From assembly GCF_002102265.1 (NCBI RefSeq), contig NZ_LQPG01000008.1, positions 62,001 through 126,000 of the forward strand: a stretch of 64,000 nt of DNA, read 5' to 3'. Below, one piece after another: positions 60,496 through 64,000 of this stretch. Numbering within the stretch: position 1 is the first letter of the stretch; every line of letters begins with the position of its first letter. The translations under genes and the position numbers were made by a program. The notes under the pieces are model-generated. The model ran no database searches. It was given only the letters and a program-made list of their open reading frames with translations, and was not told where the DNA came from. The DNA comes from Mycolicibacter longobardus (GTDB lineage Bacteria > Actinomycetota > Actinomycetes > Mycobacteriales > Mycobacteriaceae).

Positions 60496-63396
60496 ATGCT
60501 AGGGATACTGCTTGCCCATGTTGTTGGCACGGCTGCTGCGCCCTGGTTGGTGCGCAGGCTGGGTCGGGCAGCGTTCTACCTGCTGGGAGCGATCCCGCTG
60601 ATCTCGCTGGGATGGGTCGTGGCGAACTGGCCGGCCAGCCCGGCCGACGACCTCCGCACGACGGTGCCCTGGGTGCCTGGGCTGTCGATGGACATCGAGC
60701 TGCGCTTCGATTCATTGTCCGCGATCATGAGTGTGCTGGCATTGGGGATTGGCGCCCTGGTGCTGTTCTACTGCGCCGAGTACTTCCACCCGGTCGGTCC
60801 GGACGCTGAGACCGATCCGCGGCTGCCCGGCTTCGCCGCGAAAATGGTCGGGTTCGCGGGATCCATGTTCGGGCTGATGGTCTCCGACAACATGCTGGTG
60901 CTCTACGTGTTCTGGGAGCTGACCACGGTGCTGTCGTTCCTGCTGATAGGCCACTACGCGGAGCGCGCCGTCAACCGCCGGGCGGCCATCCAGGCGTTGC
61001 TGGTCACCACGGCCGGTGGGCTGGCCATGCTGGTCGGTGTGATCATCTTGGGTCAGACTGCCGGCAGTTATCTGCTGTCGGATCTGGTGGCCAATCCGCC
61101 GTCTGGGGCGGTGGTAACGGTCGGTGTGCTGCTGATCCTCGTCGGTGCGCTGAGCAAGTCGGCGATTGTGCCGCTGCATTTCTGGCTGCCCGGCGCGATG
61201 GCGGCGCCAACACCGGTCAGCGCCTACCTGCACGCCGCCGCGATGGTCAAGGCAGGGATATATCTGGTCGCGCGATTGACGCCGGGATTCGCCGACTCGC
61301 CGGGCTGGCGGCTGACGCTGACGGTTCTGGGCCTGGCGACCGCCCTGCTGGCGGGATTGCGCGCGGTGCGCGAATATGACTTGAAGCTGGTACTGGCTTA
61401 CAGCACCGTCAGCCAGCTGGGTTTGATGATGGTGCTGGTTGGGGCCGGTAGCGGCGATCTGATGCTGGCGGGCCTGACCGCGATGTGCGCGCATGCCGTG
61501 GCCAAGGCGACACTGTTCATGGTGGTTGGAATCATCGACCACGCCACCGGAACCCGCGACCTGCGTGAGTTGGCCGGATTGGGACGACGTTGCCCGGCGT
61601 TGTTCATGATCGCTGCCGCAGGCGCCGCCAGCATGGCGGGCGTACCGCCGTTCTTGGGTTTCATCGCCAAGGAGACCATTTTCGGGACCGAGGCACGAGT
61701 CTCGGTCCTGGGGTCCGCCGGCCCCTACGTGTTGGCGGCCGCCGTGCTCTCCTCGATATTCACCGTGATCTACTGCGTGCGGTTCCTATGGGGCGCCTTC
61801 GCCGACAAGGGCCAGTCCGCGCCCAGCGCTCACGTCGCCGAACTGCACCGACCCACCGTGGCGTTCTTGACACCCCCGGCGATATTGGCCGGCACCGGCC
61901 TGATACTCGGGATGCTCTCGCTCGTGCTCGACTCCGTGTTGCAGACCTACGCCAAGACGATGCGCGACGGCACCGAATACCACTTGGCACTGTGGCACGG
62001 CCTGGGGCTGCCGGTATGGCTGTCGGCGCTGGTGCTGGTTGTCGGCACCAGTCTCTTCGCCGCTCGCGGCCCACTAGGGCTCACCCGACTGCGTCGGCTG
62101 CCACTGGGTAAGGCGGACCAGATATATGACGACTTCATTCGGCTACTCGATGTGGCTGCGGTGCGGCTGACCGCCATCACTCAGCGCGGCTCACTGCCGA
62201 TCAACCAGGCGATGATCTTCGCGACGCTGATACTGCTTCCGCTGGCGGCGCTGATGCTGGGCGCGCGCAACCGGATCGACCTACGACTGTGGGATACGCC
62301 GCTGCAGCTCACCGTCGCCGTGTTGGTAGTAGCCGGGGGGATCGGCGCCACCATGGCGCGCAACCGATTGTCGGCGGTACTGATGGTCGGCGTGACCGGG
62401 TATGGCTGTGCCGTGGCCTTCGCCTTCCACGGCGCCCCGGACCTGGCCTTGACTCAGTTGCTCGTCGAGACCGTGACTCTGGTGATTTTCGTGCTGGTGT
62501 TGCGTACTCTGCCCGCCGAGACCTCGGAGCGCTCAACGGCGGAGTACCGGTGGCCGCGAGCACTGCTGGCGGTGGCGGTCGGTGCCAGTGTCGCCGTGTT
62601 GGCTGCCTTCGCGATGGCCGCCCGCACCCGCGACGGTGTCGCTCCGCTGTTGCCCGATGCGGCCTATTTCCGGGGCTACGGTGCCAATACCGTCAACGTG
62701 ATCCTGGTCGACGTCCGCGCGTGGGATACCCTCGGCGAGATCTCTGTGTTGCTGGTCGCGGCTACCGGGGTGGCCTCAATGGTGTTCCGAGACCGTCGGT
62801 TCGGGCGTGCCCCTCGGGTCGCCGACGCCGGTGAACGGCGCAAGGACCTGGGCCCAGGGGCCACCCCGTACAGTCCCGCGATCGCGTCCACCACCTGGCT
62901 GCGCGGCAGCGCCTACCACGATCCCGATCAGCGGTCGCTGGTATTGGAGGTCGCGACCCGGATCATCTTCCCGCTGATCATGGTGGTCTCGGTCTATTTC
63001 CTCTTTGGTGGGCACAACAACCCCGGCGGTGGATTTGCTGGTGGGCTGGCCGCCGGACTCGGTCTGGCGCTGCGCTACCTGGCGGGCGGCCGATACGAGC
63101 TCGGCGAGACGCTGCCTCTGGATTCCGGCAAGATTCTGGGCGTCGGGTTGTGCCTGGTGGGAGGCACCGCGCTGGGGTCGCTGTTGCTCGGGGCGCCGGT
63201 GTTGTCCTCGGCGGCGGTGCAGTTCACCCTGCCGGTGCTGGGTCACGTGAAGCTGGTCACTTCGTTGTTCTTCGATGTGGGGGTGTATCTGGTCGTGGTC
63301 GGCATGGTGCTCGATGTTCTGCGCAGCTTGGGTGTGCGGCTGGACCAGGAGCTGGAGTCGGAGGCCGCACGTCGCGCGCTGGTGAGGATGTCATGA
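60496..63396 (+). CDS. mrpA: Mrp/Mnh-type Na+/H+ antiporter subunit A (MrpA-MrpB fusion)
   Basis: A 966-residue membrane protein related to complex I NuoL. Motifs LSFLLIGHYAERAVNRRAAI, LHFWLPGAMAAPTPVSAYLH and KETIFGTEA mark the MrpA proton-pumping core. After the MrpA C-terminal region, residues from about 820 (LVLEVATRIIFPLIMVVSVY, GGHNNPGGGFAGGL) are an MrpB domain, so the A and B subunits are fused, as in several Actinobacteria. The ATG at 60496 has GGAG 5 bases upstream; the adjacent GTG is an alternative. The complex exports Na+ and maintains pH homeostasis. Confidence 0.93.
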   Translation: MLGILLAHVVGTAAAPWLVRRLGRAAFYLLGAIPLISLGWVVANWPASPADDLRTTVPWVPGLSMDIELRFDSLSAIMSVLALGIGALVLFYCAEYFHPVGPDAETDPRLPGFAAKMVGFAGSMFGLMVSDNMLVLYVFWELTTVLSFLLIGHYAERAVNRRAAIQALLVTTAGGLAMLVGVIILGQTAGSYLLSDLVANPPSGAVVTVGVLLILVGALSKSAIVPLHFWLPGAMAAPTPVSAYLHAAAMVKAGIYLVARLTPGFADSPGWRLTLTVLGLATALLAGLRAVREYDLKLVLAYSTVSQLGLMMVLVGAGSGDLMLAGLTAMCAHAVAKATLFMVVGIIDHATGTRDLRELAGLGRRCPALFMIAAAGAASMAGVPPFLGFIAKETIFGTEARVSVLGSAGPYVLAAAVLSSIFTVIYCVRFLWGAFADKGQSAPSAHVAELHRPTVAFLTPPAILAGTGLILGMLSLVLDSVLQTYAKTMRDGTEYHLALWHGLGLPVWLSALVLVVGTSLFAARGPLGLTRLRRLPLGKADQIYDDFIRLLDVAAVRLTAITQRGSLPINQAMIFATLILLPLAALMLGARNRIDLRLWDTPLQLTVAVLVVAGGIGATMARNRLSAVLMVGVTGYGCAVAFAFHGAPDLALTQLLVETVTLVIFVLVLRTLPAETSERSTAEYRWPRALLAVAVGASVAVLAAFAMAARTRDGVAPLLPDAAYFRGYGANTVNVILVDVRAWDTLGEISVLLVAATGVASMVFRDRRFGRAPRVADAGERRKDLGPGATPYSPAIASTTWLRGSAYHDPDQRSLVLEVATRIIFPLIMVVSVYFLFGGHNNPGGGFAGGLAAGLGLALRYLAGGRYELGETLPLDSGKILGVGLCLVGGTALGSLLLGAPVLSSAAVQFTLPVLGHVKLVTSLFFDVGVYLVVVGMVLDVLRSLGVRLDQELESEAARRALVRMS

Positions 63397-63842
63397 CCAC
63401 GCATCTGGTTCCGCTGCTGATGGCCGCCGGGCTCACCGCCTGTGGGGTGTACATGCTGTTGGAGCGCAACCTCACCCGCGCGTTGTTGGGCCTGATGATG
63501 ATCGGCAATGCCATTAACCTGCTCATCATCGATGTGGCCGGGCCGGACGGTAATCCGCCTATCCGCGGCGCCAGTTCCGGCAAGAGCGCCGACGCCGACC
63601 CGCTGGCACAGGCCATGGTGCTGACAGCCATCGTCATCACCATGGGGATCGGCGCGTTCGTGCTGGCCCTGATCTACCGCTCCCATCACCTGACCACCAG
63701 CGACGAGGTCGCTCACGACGAGGAAGCCGCCCGGCTGGCGCGGCTCTCCGATGAGGAGATCATCGCCGCCGAGGAGGATCTCAGCGAGCCGGTTCCAGCC
63801 GGCGAATTGGATGCCGTCGCCGAAAGCGGAGTGCCACGATGA
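63393..63842 (+). CDS. mrpC: Mrp/Mnh-type antiporter subunit C
   Basis: A 149-residue NuoK-like subunit with three helices. LLERNLTRALLGLMMIGNAI and DPLAQAMVLTAIVITMGIGA are the family signatures. An acidic C-terminal extension of about 45 residues (DEVAHDEEAARLARLSDEEI) is longer than in Bacillus MrpC. It overlaps both neighbours by ATGA, so the operon is tightly coupled. Confidence 0.93.
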   Translation: MTTHLVPLLMAAGLTACGVYMLLERNLTRALLGLMMIGNAINLLIIDVAGPDGNPPIRGASSGKSADADPLAQAMVLTAIVITMGIGAFVLALIYRSHHLTTSDEVAHDEEAARLARLSDEEIIAAEEDLSEPVPAGELDAVAESGVPR

Positions 63843-64000
63843 GTGCCGCTACCGCCCTGATCCCGCTTCCTGTGCTGCTGCCCACCCTGGGTGCGGCGCT
63901 GACACTCATCGTCGGGCGGCGGCCAAGGCTGCAGCGGCCCATCACCATCGGTGTGCTGTGCGCGGTGGCCGCAGTGAGCGCCGCATTGCTGTACCTCACC
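63839..64000 (+). CDS. mrpD: Mrp/Mnh-type antiporter subunit D (3' end beyond window)
   Basis: ATG 63839 overlaps the mrpC stop (ATGA). The 54 codons present encode a hydrophobic N-terminus (ALIPLPVLLPTLGAALTLIV; PITIGVLCAVAAVSAALLYL) as expected for MrpD, the NuoN-like subunit that follows mrpC in these operons. The rest lies past the window. Confidence 0.8.
   Translation, partial: MSAATALIPLPVLLPTLGAALTLIVGRRPRLQRPITIGVLCAVAAVSAALLYLT

Overview
The window comes from the chromosome of a GC-rich actinobacterium, almost certainly a non-tuberculous Mycobacterium (Mycolicibacterium-type). The markers are a PPE protein, PGRS-type Gly/Ala/Asn repeats, an MmpS/MmpL pair, two-component NHEJ (Ku and LigD), a DesA1-type desaturase, PerM, many SDR and luciferase-like (LLM) oxidoreductases, and frequent GTG starts with ATGA/GTGA overlaps. 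Recalled gene order in M. tuberculosis matches the regions mntH-Rv0926c-Rv0927c, ku-ligD-Rv0939, and Rv0944 through Rv0959. The segments in between look accessory or lineage-specific.

Layout. 1-7.1 kb: SDRs, an SRPBCC protein, a desaturase with a promoter and palindromic operator, the mntH operon, and a TetR regulator. 7.1-10.5 kb: mmpS-mmpL with an operator embedded in its promoter, followed by a dead vapBC toxin-antitoxin pair. 10.85-14.06 kb: ku and ligD, divergent. 14-16.2 kb: LLM and FAH-family enzymes. 16.2-20.6 kb: two tandem secreted proteins that join a PGRS-like repeat to an endoglycoceramidase-like GH5 domain. 20.7-23.6 kb: a possible small gene, an LLM enzyme, and an AurF-like diiron oxygenase with a DUF4873 partner. 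23.7-29.7 kb: two large LuxR-type ATPase regulators converging on a small gene. 29.7-31.8 kb: a holin-like membrane protein, a full-length Fpg/Nei glycosylase and an SDR. 31.8-34.2 kb: sulfate permeases cysT-cysW without their binding protein or ATPase, behind what looks like a cysteine-codon attenuator, and then a non-coding stretch with strong inverted repeats. 34.2-56.9 kb: the conserved core block (pgi, chorismate mutase, uvrD1, M23 peptidase, sucCD, thiolase-like protein, LLM, Rv0954-like, perM, purNH, amidohydrolase-TetR, lipase, MoxR ATPase and vWA protein). 57-64 kb: a PPE protein ending in a SHOCT domain, a NarL-type two-component system, and the start of an Mrp antiporter operon (fused mrpAB, mrpC, partial mrpD).

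Functional themes. DNA repair is well represented (Ku, LigD, UvrD1, Fpg2). Central metabolism is covered by pgi, sucCD, purNH and chorismate mutase. Cell envelope and lipid functions include the desaturase, MmpS/L, M23 peptidase, PerM, lipase and PPE. Two KstR-like boxes suggest that two oxidoreductase loci belong to a sterol-responsive regulon. The most distinctive items are the PGRS-glycosidase tandem pair and the cysteine-attenuator architecture in front of the orphan sulfate permeases.
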